From assembly GCA_021780495.1 (NCBI GenBank), contig JAJXYO010000045.1, forward strand, positions 1 to 64,000: DNA of 64,000 bases, read 5' to 3'. Shown here piece by piece: positions 1 to 8,759 of this stretch. The notes under the pieces are model-generated. The model was not told where the DNA came from, did not search any database, and saw only the letters and a program-made list of their open reading frames with translations. Position 1 is the first letter of the stretch; each line of letters opens with the position of its first letter. Source of the DNA: Deltaproteobacteria bacterium. GTDB lineage: Bacteria; Desulfobacterota; Desulfuromonadia; Geobacterales; Pseudopelobacteraceae. Position numbers and translations under genes: made by a program.

Positions 1-2
1 CT

Positions 3-155
3 TATCTCAGCCCCTTCCTGCTTGCCGTACAAAGGTTTTACCGTGTTGTCGGTATCAAGAACCCAGGGGGCAAGGCCAAGCACAGGGCGGCTACAGACAG
101 CAAGATGGTGGTCAAGCCAGGTTACGGGACGTATTGTGGGGACGTTGCTTGCTAA
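3..155 (+). pseudogene. 3' end of an unidentified gene running in from the left, cut by the transposon
   Basis: A frame is open from the left edge (position 3) to a TAA at 153-155. It reads as about 50 residues rich in Lys and Gly near the end. Its last codons lie inside the inverted end of the transposase element (138 onward), so the natural C-terminus has probably been replaced. I do not recognise the family, and most of the gene would be outside the window. It may also be a chance open frame. Confidence 0.3.
138..153 (+). repeat. Left inverted end of the RAYT element
   Basis: GGGGACGTTGCTTGCT, repeated directly at 657-672 and inverted at 1714-1729. It is followed by the palindrome GCTAATTAGC (151-160). 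Such terminal sequences are the usual recognition sites of HUH transposases; that role here is inferred. Confidence 0.7.
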
Positions 156-197
156 TTAGCTATTGTCATGTTTTCAAACTCATGCTAACTTCCATTC

Positions 198-674
198 ATG
201 CCACGCCAGCCACGTCTCGACATACCTTATGTCCTGCATCACGTCATTGTTCGCGGAATCGAAAGACGTGATATTTTTGCTGATGACTCTGACAAGGAGC
301 GTTTCATTGCTCGCCTTTCAGCTCTTCTGACGCAAGGTTCCATGAAATGCTTTGCCTGGTCGCTGATGTCGAATCATTTCCATCTTTTGCTCAAACCGTC
401 CACTGTTTCGCTTTCAGAAACCATGCGTTGTCTGCTCACAGGTTATGCAGTCTATTTCAACCGCAAATATCAACGTTCCGGACATCTTTTCCAGAACCGC
501 TACAAGTCCATTCTCTGCGAGGAAGAGCCATACTTTCTCGAACTTGTCCGCTATATTCACCTTAATCCGCTGCGAGCCGGTTTAGTGGCGGATATGGCTG
601 GTCTTGATCACTATCCTTGGAGCGGTCATGCAGTTTTGCTTCGCAATCGTTATTATGGGGACGTTGCTTGCTAA
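198..674 (+). pseudogene. Truncated copy of the REP-associated tyrosine transposase
   Basis: 158 codons. Residues 1-147 or so are identical to the start of the full copy at 717. The reading frame then runs into the duplicated left end of the element and stops after a short foreign tail (YYGDVAC). It keeps the whole Y1_Tnp nuclease region, including the HUH motif (HFH in SNHFHLLL) and the conserved RYIHLNP segment. It lacks the C-terminal DnaA-like domain. The identity to the second copy says the tandem duplication is recent. It may still make a nuclease-only protein, but I treat it as a duplication by-product. Confidence 0.7.
657..672 (+). repeat. Internal copy of the RAYT element end
   Basis: GGGGACGTTGCTTGCT in the same orientation as 138-153 and exactly 519 bp downstream. 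It is the start of the second unit of the tandem duplication. Confidence 0.75.
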
Positions 675-716
675 TTAGCTATTGTCATGTTTTCAAACTC
701 ATGCTAACTTCCATTC

Positions 717-1715
717 ATGCCACGCCAGCCACGTCTCGACATACCTTATGTCCTGCATCACGTCATTGTTCGCGGAATCGAAAGACGTGATATTTTTGCT
801 GATGACTCTGACAAGGAGCGTTTCATTGCTCGCCTTTCAGCTCTTCTGACGCAAGGTTCCATGAAATGCTTTGCCTGGTCGCTGATGTCGAATCATTTCC
901 ATCTTTTGCTCAAACCGTCCACTGTTTCGCTTTCAGAAACCATGCGTTGTCTGCTCACAGGTTATGCAGTCTATTTCAACCGCAAATATCAACGTTCCGG
1001 ACATCTTTTCCAGAACCGCTACAAGTCCATTCTCTGCGAGGAAGAGCCATACTTTCTCGAACTTGTCCGCTATATTCACCTTAATCCGCTGCGAGCCGGT
1101 TTAGTGGCGGATATGGCTGGTCTTGATCACTATCCTTGGAGCGGTCATGCAGTTTTGCTTCGCAATCGGGTTATGGCGGGGCAGGAGAGAGACGAAGTGT
1201 TGGCGCATTTTGGCAAGAACAAAGCCCATGCCTTGAGTGGGTATAGGCAGTTCGTAGCCGACGGGATTGCTGCGGGCCGACGGGAAGATCTGATTGGCGG
1301 TGGACTTAAGCGAAGTCAAATTGGTTGTGAGGAGAGCAGGGAGATTGCTGCATACGATGAGCGGATTCTTGGAAGCGGCGGGTTTGTGGAAACATTGACC
1401 CATGGTGACAGCATGCGGAAGCAGAAGAGATCGCCACTTTCCCTTGCCGACCTTCTTCAAAATGTTTGCGAGATTACCGGAGTGGATGCTGATGCGATAA
1501 CACGCCCCGGCAAGGAAAGAGCCTCAGCCAGGGCGAGAGCCATCTTCTGTCGTCTAGCAGTGCGCGAATACGGCTATACCGGGAAAGAAGCCGGTTCGGT
1601 AACAGGACTCGGATCAGCCGGTGTTTCCATTGCTTTACATCGGGGCGATAAGTTGATGAAAAGTGATACGTCAATAAGGGAAAAGATTGTGGAAATCGGA
1701 ATGATAGCAAGATAG
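717..1715 (+). CDS. REP-associated tyrosine transposase with C-terminal DnaA-like domain
   Basis: 332 aa. Residues about 1-130 form a Y1_Tnp (IS200-like, HUH) domain: the opening RQPRLDIPYVLHHVIVRG, the metal-binding HFH in SNHFHLLL, and the RYIHLNPLRAGL segment near the presumed catalytic tyrosine. Proteins of this family are single-strand endonucleases that process REP-like hairpins. Residues about 240-325 resemble the DnaA C-terminal helix-turn-helix (SLADLLQNVCEITGVDADAI, then RAIFCRLAVREYGYTGKEAG), a known fusion among proteobacterial RAYTs that may bind DNA. The start is the ATG 44 bp after the internal element end. The stop codon lies inside the right inverted end. Confidence 0.85.
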   Translation: MPRQPRLDIPYVLHHVIVRGIERRDIFADDSDKERFIARLSALLTQGSMKCFAWSLMSNHFHLLLKPSTVSLSETMRCLLTGYAVYFNRKYQRSGHLFQNRYKSILCEEEPYFLELVRYIHLNPLRAGLVADMAGLDHYPWSGHAVLLRNRVMAGQERDEVLAHFGKNKAHALSGYRQFVADGIAAGRREDLIGGGLKRSQIGCEESREIAAYDERILGSGGFVETLTHGDSMRKQKRSPLSLADLLQNVCEITGVDADAITRPGKERASARARAIFCRLAVREYGYTGKEAGSVTGLGSAGVSIALHRGDKLMKSDTSIREKIVEIGMIAR

Positions 1716-1729
1716 CAAGCAACGTCCCC
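1714..1729 (-). repeat. Right inverted end of the RAYT element
   Basis: AGCAAGCAACGTCCCC, the exact reverse complement of the left end. It overlaps the transposase stop codon. Confidence 0.7.
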
Positions 1730-1792
1730 TAAGCCCCGTCCGTTGGCGGACCGGCGCAAAAAATAGGCGGTACACACAGCTCGTACGACATG

Positions 1793-1823
1793 ACCTCCCC
1801 TGGAAACTGGGGAGGTTTTTTTT
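1793..1823 (+). terminator. Rho-independent terminator ahead of the dcw cluster
   Basis: Stem ACCTCCCC (1793-1800) pairs with GGGGAGGT (1809-1816) around an 8-nt loop and is followed by an eight-T run. It insulates mraZ from transcription coming from the left. Confidence 0.85.
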
Positions 1824-1857
1824 ATGCAATCAAAGCCATGCAAATCCATATTTTGTC

Positions 1858-1886
1858 TTGACACTGACCTTGACGGGCGCTATAAA
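1858..1886 (+). promoter_or_regulatory. Sigma70 promoter of mraZ and the dcw operon
   Basis: TTGACA (1858-1863), a 17-bp spacer, and TATAAA (1881-1886). This is close to the ideal housekeeping promoter. The predicted transcription start near 1893 lies just before the MraZ operator repeats. Confidence 0.85.
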
Positions 1887-1896
1887 TTTCCCATAA

Positions 1897-1921
1897 AGTG
1901 GAAAAAAGTGGAAAAGAGTGG
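1897..1921 (+). promoter_or_regulatory. MraZ operator: three direct AGTGG repeats at 10-bp period
   Basis: AGTGG occurs at 1897-1901, 1907-1911 and 1917-1921, each separated by 5 A-rich bases. MraZ in other bacteria binds 5-bp G-rich direct repeats with 5-bp spacers just downstream of its own promoter. Period and location match, so autorepression of the dcw operon is inferred. The last repeats overlap the ribosome binding site of mraZ. Confidence 0.75.
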
Positions 1922-1924
1922 CAA

Positions 1925-2422
1925 ATGATCGACGGAAGCGCCCTGTTCGGGGGAGAAAATCCAAGCACCATCGATGGCAAGGGGCGCACCTGCATCCCGG
2001 CTAAATTCCGGGATAGCCTTGTCAGTCTGCCGGGTGATGAGCGTTTCATCATCACCAAGGCGGCCCCGGTGGACCTGGGAGACGGCAGCTTCGGGCGTGG
2101 ACTTTCCGTATACCCCTTGTCGGAGTGGCTTAACATAAAGAAAAAAATCCTGGCCAATGAAGGCGGTTTTACCTCGGTTCAGCTTAACAGCATCAAGCGG
2201 CAGATCATCAATCCGGCCGAAGAGTGTATCACCGACAAGCTCGGGCGGGTGTTGGTTCCCTCATCGCTGCGAGCCCATGCCGGTCTGGAGCGGGACATCT
2301 GGTTTGTCGGCATGGGACAGCGCTTCGATATCTGGAGCAAGGAAACCTATAGCCGTGTCAATGCCCAGGACGAGAAGAATTTCCCGGTTGAATCCGAAGC
2401 ATTGGCCGCGCTGGGGATCTGA
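1925..2422 (+). CDS. mraZ: Transcriptional regulator MraZ
   Basis: 165 aa, first gene of the division cluster. Two SpoVT/AbrB-type MraZ domains are visible: the first around [19 protein letters not shown] and the second around [16 protein letters not shown]. The family forms ring-shaped oligomers that bind the repeats in its own promoter region and repress dcw transcription. I chose ATG 1925 rather than an in-frame GTG at 1898 because the GTG lies within the operator, about 5 nt from the predicted transcription start, with no room for a ribosome binding site. The stop codon is followed directly by the rsmH start. Confidence 0.95.
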   Translation: MIDGSALFGGENPSTIDGKGRTCIPAKFRDSLVSLPGDERFIITKAAPVDLGDGSFGRGLSVYPLSEWLNIKKKILANEGGFTSVQLNSIKRQIINPAEECITDKLGRVLVPSSLRAHAGLERDIWFVGMGQRFDIWSKETYSRVNAQDEKNFPVESEALAALGI

Positions 2423-3361
2423 GTGGATACCTTCCGCCACCAGTCGGTCATGCCGGAAGAAGTCATACAATTCCTTGATCCGCGACCGGGTGGGGTCTAT
2501 CTGGATGGCACCCTGGGTGGCGGCGGGCACGCCCGCTTGATATTGGAGCGCTGCACCCCCGGCGGCATGCTGGTTGGCATCGATCAGGACCGGGAGGCGC
2601 TGCGGGCCACGGGTCAGCGATTGGCAGAGTTCGGCAGCTCTGCCCGGTTGGTGCACGGTAACTTCGGCGAACTCGATCGCCACCTTGACAGCCTGGGGGT
2701 TGTTGCTCTGGATGGTTTCATACTGGATATCGGGGTTTCATCGCATCAGCTTGACAGTGGCAACCGCGGTTTCAGCTTTCAGCATGACGCGCCGTTGGAT
2801 ATGCGTATGGACACCAGTCAGGGCCGGACAGCCGCCGAATTGCTGAATGAACTTCCGGAACAGGAGCTGGAGCGGATCATCTGGGAGTATGGCGAAGATC
2901 GTTGGGCGAAACGGATAGCCTCCTTTATCGTTAAAGCCCGCCTGGAAGCGCCGATTGCAGGTACGTTTCAATTGGTGGACATTATCAAGGGTGCGGTTCC
3001 CAAGGCGAAGTGGGACGAACGCATACACCCGGCCACCCGTACCTTCCAGGCGATTCGAATTGCGGTCAACCGGGAACTGGAAAATCTGGAAAAAGGTCTG
3101 AGGGCAGCCATCAACAGGCTGAAACCGGGAGGACGTGGCGTTGTGATATCGTTTCACTCGCTGGAAGACCGGATTGTAAAACATATCTTCCGGGAATACA
3201 CCACCGGTTGTACCTGTCCTCGTAATTTACCGGTCTGTGTCTGCACGAACAGGCCACAGGTAAAGGTGCTGACCAGCAGACCGGTCATGGCAGGTAATGC
3301 GGAGATCGGCGAGAATCCACGATCGCGCAGTGCCAAGTTGCGATCGGTTGAAAAACTGTGA
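2423..3361 (+). CDS. rsmH: 16S rRNA m4C1402 methyltransferase RsmH (MraW)
   Basis: 312 aa, GTG start immediately after the mraZ stop. It is an S-adenosylmethionine-dependent enzyme that N4-methylates C1402 of 16S rRNA. The SAM-binding loop [12 protein letters not shown] is near residue 25 and the family signature [14 protein letters not shown] is near residue 245. Length is typical. The C-terminal part has a Cys-rich stretch ([12 protein letters not shown]), which is usual for this family. It is the second gene of the dcw operon. Confidence 0.97.
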   Translation: MDTFRHQSVMPEEVIQFLDPRPGGVYLDGTLGGGGHARLILERCTPGGMLVGIDQDREALRATGQRLAEFGSSARLVHGNFGELDRHLDSLGVVALDGFILDIGVSSHQLDSGNRGFSFQHDAPLDMRMDTSQGRTAAELLNELPEQELERIIWEYGEDRWAKRIASFIVKARLEAPIAGTFQLVDIIKGAVPKAKWDERIHPATRTFQAIRIAVNRELENLEKGLRAAINRLKPGGRGVVISFHSLEDRIVKHIFREYTTGCTCPRNLPVCVCTNRPQVKVLTSRPVMAGNAEIGENPRSRSAKLRSVEKL

Positions 3362-3406
3362 TGAGGATAGGCGTCATTAATGAAAATGTTGTTCGGGAGG
3401 TGACGT

Positions 3407-3748
3407 ATGGCCCAGGCAAGGGTTGATTACGGAAAGGTCGTTGCGCCACGCCACGTTGGCAGTTCGGAATTGGCAGCCAACCGGCTTGATATATTCAAAT
3501 TCATGATGATCTTTATGATTCTGCTGACGCTTGTTTCGGTCTTCCATGTCTGGTCCCGCTTCAAGCTGGTAGACCTGAACATGCGGATTTCTGAAGCGAG
3601 CCGCCAACTCAATGAGAGCGAGCAGGAACAGAAGCGTCTCAAAATTGAAGCGGCGACTTTCAAAACACCTGCCCGGATCGAGGCTATCGCCAAGGGCGAG
3701 CTTGCCATGGCGCTGCCCACCGAGCAGCAGATTATCCTCGTCAAGTGA
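3407..3748 (+). CDS. ftsL: Cell division protein FtsL
   Basis: 113 aa bitopic membrane protein. A cytoplasmic tail of about 30 residues is followed by one membrane segment (FMMIFMILLTLVSVFHVW) and then a periplasmic coiled coil with a leucine-zipper pattern. This matches FtsL, which joins FtsB and FtsQ in the divisome. Identification rests on topology and on its place between rsmH and ftsI, since FtsL sequences diverge strongly. A good ribosome binding site (GGGAGGTG) precedes the ATG. It overlaps the ftsI start by 4 bp. Confidence 0.85.
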   Translation: MAQARVDYGKVVAPRHVGSSELAANRLDIFKFMMIFMILLTLVSVFHVWSRFKLVDLNMRISEASRQLNESEQEQKRLKIEAATFKTPARIEAIAKGELAMALPTEQQIILVK

Positions 3749-5733
3749 AGGACGACCGGGAAAAATGGGCCCGAGTCCGGATCGTCATGGTCGGGACCTT
3801 CTTTGGCCTATTGTTCCTGAGCGTGACCGCGCGGGCGTTTTACCTGCAGATTCTTCAGCATGAAGAGATGGTAAAACTTGCGGACAAAGAGCACCAGCGC
3901 ATAGTTCCGCTTACCCCGGCCCGTGGCGCGATTTTGGACTGCAACGGCACCGCTCTGGCGGTCTCGGTCGAGATGGATTCCTGCTACGCAGAACCCCGGC
4001 ACATTCAGGATATCGATGGCACTGCGGCGGTTTTGGCGCCTTTATTCGGTCTTCCAAAAAGCGAGCTTGTCAAAAAGCTCACCACCAGCAAACATTTCGT
4101 CTGGCTGGAACGCAGGCTGACGCCGGAAATTGCCTTGCGCGTCAAGAATATGAAATTGCACGGCGTCGGCTTTGTCAAAGAGAATAAACGTTTTTATCCC
4201 AATATGGAGATAGCAGCGAACGTACTCGGTTTCACCGGACAGGATCCCAACGGTCTGGACGGGATCGAACTCAAATATGATTCGACCATCCTTGGCAACA
4301 CCGGATATCTGGTGACGGAACGCGACAACCTGGGGCGCGATATCTCCGTAAAAAATACCGTTATCAAGAACACCGCGCCCGGCAAGACGGTCATCCTCAC
4401 GCTGGATAAAAACATCCAGTACATCACGGAAAAAGAGCTGGCTAAAGCGGTTACCGAGAGCGGCGCCAAAAACGGCATGGCGCTGGTAATGGAGCCTGCT
4501 AGCGGCAGGATCCTGGCTCTGGCCAATTATCCAAGCTTCAATCCCAATGCATATTCCAAATATCCACAGGCACTGTTACGGGACCGCGTCGTTGCCGACA
4601 GCTTCGAGCCCGGCTCGACCTTCAAGATATTCCTGATCGCCGCAGCACTGGAAGAAAAAATCGTAAAACCTTCGGATAGCTTCAACTGTGAAAACGGCAG
4701 CTATAAAGTCGCCGATCGCACAATCCACGATACCCATAGCTACGGACGGCTTTCCGTATCTGATATACTTAAATACTCCAGTAATATCGGTGCGACAAAG
4801 ATCGGTTTCAAGTTGGGTGATGAGCGACTGTTTCGCTATCTCAAAAATTTCGGTTTCGGCGAACGCACCGGCATTGACCTGCCGGGTGAATCGTCGGGTT
4901 ATCTGCGGGATTGGCATCACTGTTACGGGGTTGATCTGGCCAATATCTCCTTCGGTCAGGGCGTCTCCGTGTCGGCTATCCAGCTGGTAACAGCGGTTTC
5001 AGCCGTTGCGAACGGCGGTAACCTGATGAAACCGTATATAGTCGAGCGCATCCAGGACGACAGTGGCCAGGAGGTGCAGCAATTCGAACCACAGATCGTG
5101 CAGCGGGTTATTTCACCGGACACGGCCCAACTGGTAACCAGAATGATGGAAACGGTCACAGCCAGCGGTGGCACCGGTACCAATGCTGTTGTGGAAGGGT
5201 TCAAGGTTGCCGGCAAGACCGGTACCGCCCAAAAAGCCGACCCGGTCACACACCGGTACGGCGCAAAACGAACGGCTTCTTTTATCGGTTTTATCCCGGC
5301 CGATAAGCCCAGGCTGACGATTCTGGTGGTGGTGGATGAACCCAAAACCAGCCAATATGGGGGCGTTGTGGCGGCGCCGGCCTTCCGTGCGATTGCCAAC
5401 AACACCCTGGCCTATCTGAAAGTTGCTCCGGACGCGGCATTGATCAAGCAACATAAGCCCGCCGAAGCCAAATCAGGACCGGCGGCTGTCAGCCCACAAG
5501 CGCAGCAGGAATCCATACCGGAGGGCGATCCGCTGGCAGGGAGTGCACAGGGCGCGGTCGTCATGCCCGACTTTCGCGGTATGAGCATGCGCCGCGTACT
5601 GCAGGTGATGGAAAAACGAAACATCAACATCAGATTGTTGGGTAGCGGTCGAGCCGTTGAGCAAAGCCCGACTCCAGGACACGCGATCAGGTCGAGCGAC
5701 GAGGTCTGGGTCAAGTTCGCACCGGCTGCTTAA
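3745..5733 (+). CDS. ftsI: Septal peptidoglycan transpeptidase FtsI (PBP3) with PASTA domain
   Basis: 662 aa, GTG start in a GTGA overlap with ftsL. An N-terminal anchor (about 12-33) precedes a PBP dimerisation domain (about 55-210) and a transpeptidase domain. The catalytic motifs are all present: STFK (Ser291, Lys294), SSN (345-347) and KTG (491-493). The last 60 or so residues form a PASTA domain, giving the SpoVD-like architecture found in many Deltaproteobacteria rather than the shorter E. coli form. It cross-links septal peptidoglycan with FtsW. A low-complexity linker rich in Ala, Pro and Gln joins the two parts. Confidence 0.96.
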   Translation: MKDDREKWARVRIVMVGTFFGLLFLSVTARAFYLQILQHEEMVKLADKEHQRIVPLTPARGAILDCNGTALAVSVEMDSCYAEPRHIQDIDGTAAVLAPLFGLPKSELVKKLTTSKHFVWLERRLTPEIALRVKNMKLHGVGFVKENKRFYPNMEIAANVLGFTGQDPNGLDGIELKYDSTILGNTGYLVTERDNLGRDISVKNTVIKNTAPGKTVILTLDKNIQYITEKELAKAVTESGAKNGMALVMEPASGRILALANYPSFNPNAYSKYPQALLRDRVVADSFEPGSTFKIFLIAAALEEKIVKPSDSFNCENGSYKVADRTIHDTHSYGRLSVSDILKYSSNIGATKIGFKLGDERLFRYLKNFGFGERTGIDLPGESSGYLRDWHHCYGVDLANISFGQGVSVSAIQLVTAVSAVANGGNLMKPYIVERIQDDSGQEVQQFEPQIVQRVISPDTAQLVTRMMETVTASGGTGTNAVVEGFKVAGKTGTAQKADPVTHRYGAKRTASFIGFIPADKPRLTILVVVDEPKTSQYGGVVAAPAFRAIANNTLAYLKVAPDAALIKQHKPAEAKSGPAAVSPQAQQESIPEGDPLAGSAQGAVVMPDFRGMSMRRVLQVMEKRNINIRLLGSGRAVEQSPTPGHAIRSSDEVWVKFAPAA

Positions 5734-5842
5734 TCAATCGGAATGTTGCCAGGCTAGGAAACAGGGTGGCCCGTATTCCGGCAACAGCACAACAATGAAA
5801 CTCTTTACTGCTCGTTCCCAGGTGTCGGGGACCGGAGATGCA

Positions 5843-7366
5843 ATGAAACTCTCCCAGCTACTCACAGCGATAACAGGCTTCGATCTTCACGGCGATGATT
5901 CGGTGCAGATCTCTGCCGTCAGCTGCAACTCCCGCAACGTGACCCCCGGCACGCTGTTTTTTGCCTTGCGCGGCGCCACGGTTGATGGTCATACCTTCAT
6001 CACATCGGCTGTCCAGTCAGGTGCAGCGGCGGTGCTGCTGGAAGATGAAGCCAGCGCCCCGGCGGCAGTGCCGTGGGTTAAGGTCGCTGATGGGCGGGCG
6101 GCTATGGCACACATTGCAGCCGGGTTTTACGGCAACCCGACACTCGGGCTGCCGCTGATCGGGATCACCGGCACCAATGGCAAGACCACAACGACCTACC
6201 TGATCGAGGCCATCCTGGCAGCCGCCGGCATCCCTGCTGCGGTCCTCGGCACCATCAGCTACCGCTTCGGGTCTCTGCAGATTGAGGCCTCGCACACCAC
6301 GCCCGAATCAACCGAGCTGCAGGCGGCATTCCGGCAATTGGCCGATGGCGGTGCCAGATCGTTTGTCATGGAGGTGTCCTCTCACGCCCTGGAACAGAAA
6401 CGGGTGGATGGGTGTCATTTCGACGTGGGCATTTTCAGCAACCTGACCCGTGACCACCTGGATTACCACAAAACCATGGATAGTTACCTGGAGTCCAAGC
6501 AGAGGCTGTTTTCCGAACTGCTGCGCCCGACAACAGCGAAACCGCTCCGTCGGGCCGTTATCAATATGGACGATCCGTACGGCGCCATCATTGCCGAACA
6601 GGCGTGCTGTCCGGTCATTAGCTATGGTATCACCTACCAGGGCGATGTGCGGGCCACGGACATATCATTCTCCGTTGATGGTATCAGCGGAATACTCATC
6701 ACCCCCAAAGGCTCGTTCAGTTTCAGATCGCGTCTGGTGGGCAGGTTCAACCTCTCCAATATCCTGGCCGCCGTTTCGGCCGGGATTGCACTCGATCTCC
6801 CGCTGGAAGCGATCAAGACCGGAATAGAGACACATGCCACTGTTCCCGGTCGCATGGAACGGGTCGATAACGCTCGTGGTATCACACTGCTGGTGGACTA
6901 TGCCCATACCGGCGATGCACTGGAAAACGTACTGACGACACTGAATGAACTGGCCGGCGCGCGCATCATCACGGTGTTCGGCTGTGGTGGCGACCGCGAT
7001 CCGGGCAAGCGGCCGATCATGGGCAGGATCGCAGCCGAGCTGAGCGACCTGGCGATCGCGACCTCCGACAATCCACGCAGCGAGGAGCCCTTCGCCATCC
7101 TGGAGCAGGTCCGGTCCGGCATTGCCCCGCTCGGCATTCGCGAATATGCTCAGCATGAGCTCGTAACCGGTTTTTCCGGAAAGGGCTACGTCATGCAGGA
7201 AAACCGTGCAGAAGCAATCCGTCTGGCGATCAGGCTGGCACGTCCAGGCGACATAGTGCTGCTGGCCGGCAAGGGGCATGAGAATTACCAGATTATCGGG
7301 AAGATCAAGCATCACTTCGATGACCGTGAACAGGCGGCCCTGGCCTGTGCGGAATTGGACGGCTGA
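5843..7366 (+). CDS. murE: UDP-MurNAc-tripeptide synthetase MurE
   Basis: 507 aa. The ATP-binding loop [12 protein letters not shown] is near residue 110. The DNPR motif (in TSDNPRSEEP), which in MurE enzymes specifies meso-diaminopimelate, indicates a mDAP-type cell wall and fits the dapF gene at 55248. I chose ATG 5843, preceded by GGAG at a 5-nt gap, which gives the usual family length; upstream in-frame starts at 5657 and 5795 would overlap ftsI or add an unconserved leader. It abuts murF, with stop and start adjacent. Confidence 0.95.
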   Translation: MKLSQLLTAITGFDLHGDDSVQISAVSCNSRNVTPGTLFFALRGATVDGHTFITSAVQSGAAAVLLEDEASAPAAVPWVKVADGRAAMAHIAAGFYGNPTLGLPLIGITGTNGKTTTTYLIEAILAAAGIPAAVLGTISYRFGSLQIEASHTTPESTELQAAFRQLADGGARSFVMEVSSHALEQKRVDGCHFDVGIFSNLTRDHLDYHKTMDSYLESKQRLFSELLRPTTAKPLRRAVINMDDPYGAIIAEQACCPVISYGITYQGDVRATDISFSVDGISGILITPKGSFSFRSRLVGRFNLSNILAAVSAGIALDLPLEAIKTGIETHATVPGRMERVDNARGITLLVDYAHTGDALENVLTTLNELAGARIITVFGCGGDRDPGKRPIMGRIAAELSDLAIATSDNPRSEEPFAILEQVRSGIAPLGIREYAQHELVTGFSGKGYVMQENRAEAIRLAIRLARPGDIVLLAGKGHENYQIIGKIKHHFDDREQAALACAELDG

Positions 7367-8746
7367 ATGTTCACCATCAACGACATAGCTGACGCTACCG
7401 GCGGACGGGTCATCGGTTGCGACGAAGGCGAGGTTTGCGGCATATCAACCGACTCGCGCAAGGTGTGCCCCGGAGAACTGTTCGTGCCCTTGCACGGGGA
7501 ACGCTTCGACGGCCACGACTACCTTGCTGTCGTGGCCGGCCAGGGCATTGATGCGGTTCTGGCCGAGGAGTCCTGGCTGGCTGCACACCAGCTGCCCGGT
7601 TCACTGACCTGTATCGCCGTGAACGACACGCTGCTGGCCCTGGGCGCGATGGCAGCGGCGTATCGTCGGCGCTATGACATCCCGGTGGTCGGCATCACCG
7701 GCAGCAACGGTAAAACCACCTGCAAGGAGATGCTGGCCACGGTTCTGGAGCAGATCGGCCCCGGCCTGAAAACCGCCGGTAACCTGAACAATCTGATCGG
7801 GCTGCCGCAGATGCTCTTCAGGCTGCGATCGGATCATGGCTGGGCGGTGCTGGAGATGGGTATGAGTGAGCCGGGCGAGATCAGGCGGCTGGCTCAGATC
7901 GCCGCCCCGCAGATCGGTGTCGTGCTAAACGCCTTTCCGGCCCATCTTGAGAGCATGGGAAGTGTTGAAAATGTGGCACAGGCCAAGGGCGAGCTGCTCC
8001 TGCAACTGCCTGCCGGCGGTTGTGCCATCGTCAATGCCGATGACCCTCTGATTGCGGGCCAACCATCACCGGCAGCGGTCAGGCGTATCACCTTCGGCCT
8101 GGGATCGGCCGATATCCGGGCCAGCGCTCTGCAGTCGCGCGGGCTGGCTGGGCAGAGCTTCATCCTGCATATCGGTGCGGAGAGCATTGCCGTGTCACTG
8201 GCAGCATTCGGCAAACATAACATCTACAATGCCCTGGCAGCCGCTGCAGCGGCTCATGCCCTGGGTATGACCCCCGAGATCATAGCCCATGGACTGGAGC
8301 TGTTTCGGCCGTACGACAAGCGATTCAATCTGGAACGAGTAGCCGGTATCGTCCTGATCGACGACAGCTACAACGCCAATCCGGCCTCTGTCGGGGCTGC
8401 CCTGGCCACCCTGATGGAGCTTAAAGGGAGTCAGTCCGCTTATGTGGCTCTGGGCGATATGTTGGAGCTGGGGGGCAACGAGGCAGAGCTGCACCGCATG
8501 ATCGGCGTCCAGGCCGCCCAAGTGGCTGATCGGCTGTATCTGTACGGCAACTTGACCGCTTTTTGTGCTGAAGGGGCCATCAGCGCAGGGATGCCGTCAG
8601 AAGCTATCATCCGGGGTCTGAGCCATGCGGAGATCGCTGCTGATATCCTCGGATGCGCTACGGATGGAGATCTGGTCCTGTTGAAAGGCTCACGGGGCAT
8701 GCAGATGGATAACATCGCCGCCAAAATCCGGGCGATGTCCCACTAG
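7367..8746 (+). CDS. murF: UDP-MurNAc-pentapeptide synthetase MurF
   Basis: 459 aa, starting on the base after the murE stop. It adds D-Ala-D-Ala to UDP-MurNAc-tripeptide in the cytoplasm. The nucleotide loop [13 protein letters not shown] is near residue 108, and the central and C-terminal Mur ligase domains follow ([10 protein letters not shown] near residue 330). Length is typical. Its D-Ala-D-Ala substrate comes from Ddl encoded further down the operon. Confidence 0.96.
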   Translation: MFTINDIADATGGRVIGCDEGEVCGISTDSRKVCPGELFVPLHGERFDGHDYLAVVAGQGIDAVLAEESWLAAHQLPGSLTCIAVNDTLLALGAMAAAYRRRYDIPVVGITGSNGKTTCKEMLATVLEQIGPGLKTAGNLNNLIGLPQMLFRLRSDHGWAVLEMGMSEPGEIRRLAQIAAPQIGVVLNAFPAHLESMGSVENVAQAKGELLLQLPAGGCAIVNADDPLIAGQPSPAAVRRITFGLGSADIRASALQSRGLAGQSFILHIGAESIAVSLAAFGKHNIYNALAAAAAAHALGMTPEIIAHGLELFRPYDKRFNLERVAGIVLIDDSYNANPASVGAALATLMELKGSQSAYVALGDMLELGGNEAELHRMIGVQAAQVADRLYLYGNLTAFCAEGAISAGMPSEAIIRGLSHAEIAADILGCATDGDLVLLKGSRGMQMDNIAAKIRAMSH

Positions 8747-8759
8747 GGGAAAGGCACCT

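Larger units (their letters stand above)
138..1729 (+). mobile_element. RAYT/IS200-like element with inverted ends and internal duplication
   Basis: The element is bounded by a perfect 16-bp inverted repeat, GGGGACGTTGCTTGCT at 138-153 and its complement at 1714-1729. The repeat extends imperfectly to 26 bp (138-163 against 1704-1729, 3 mismatches). It carries a Y1/HUH transposase gene. A third copy of the end sequence at 657-672 marks the start of a second, complete copy of the gene. Positions 132-650 and 651-1169 are a 519-bp tandem repeat that looks identical over the coding part. HUH elements make no target-site duplication, and none was seen. Confidence 0.75.

Noticed and set aside
1898-1924. 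GTG start for mraZ at 1898
   Set aside because: It lies in the MraZ operator and about 5 nt from the predicted transcription start, with no ribosome binding site. ATG 1925 gives the usual family start.
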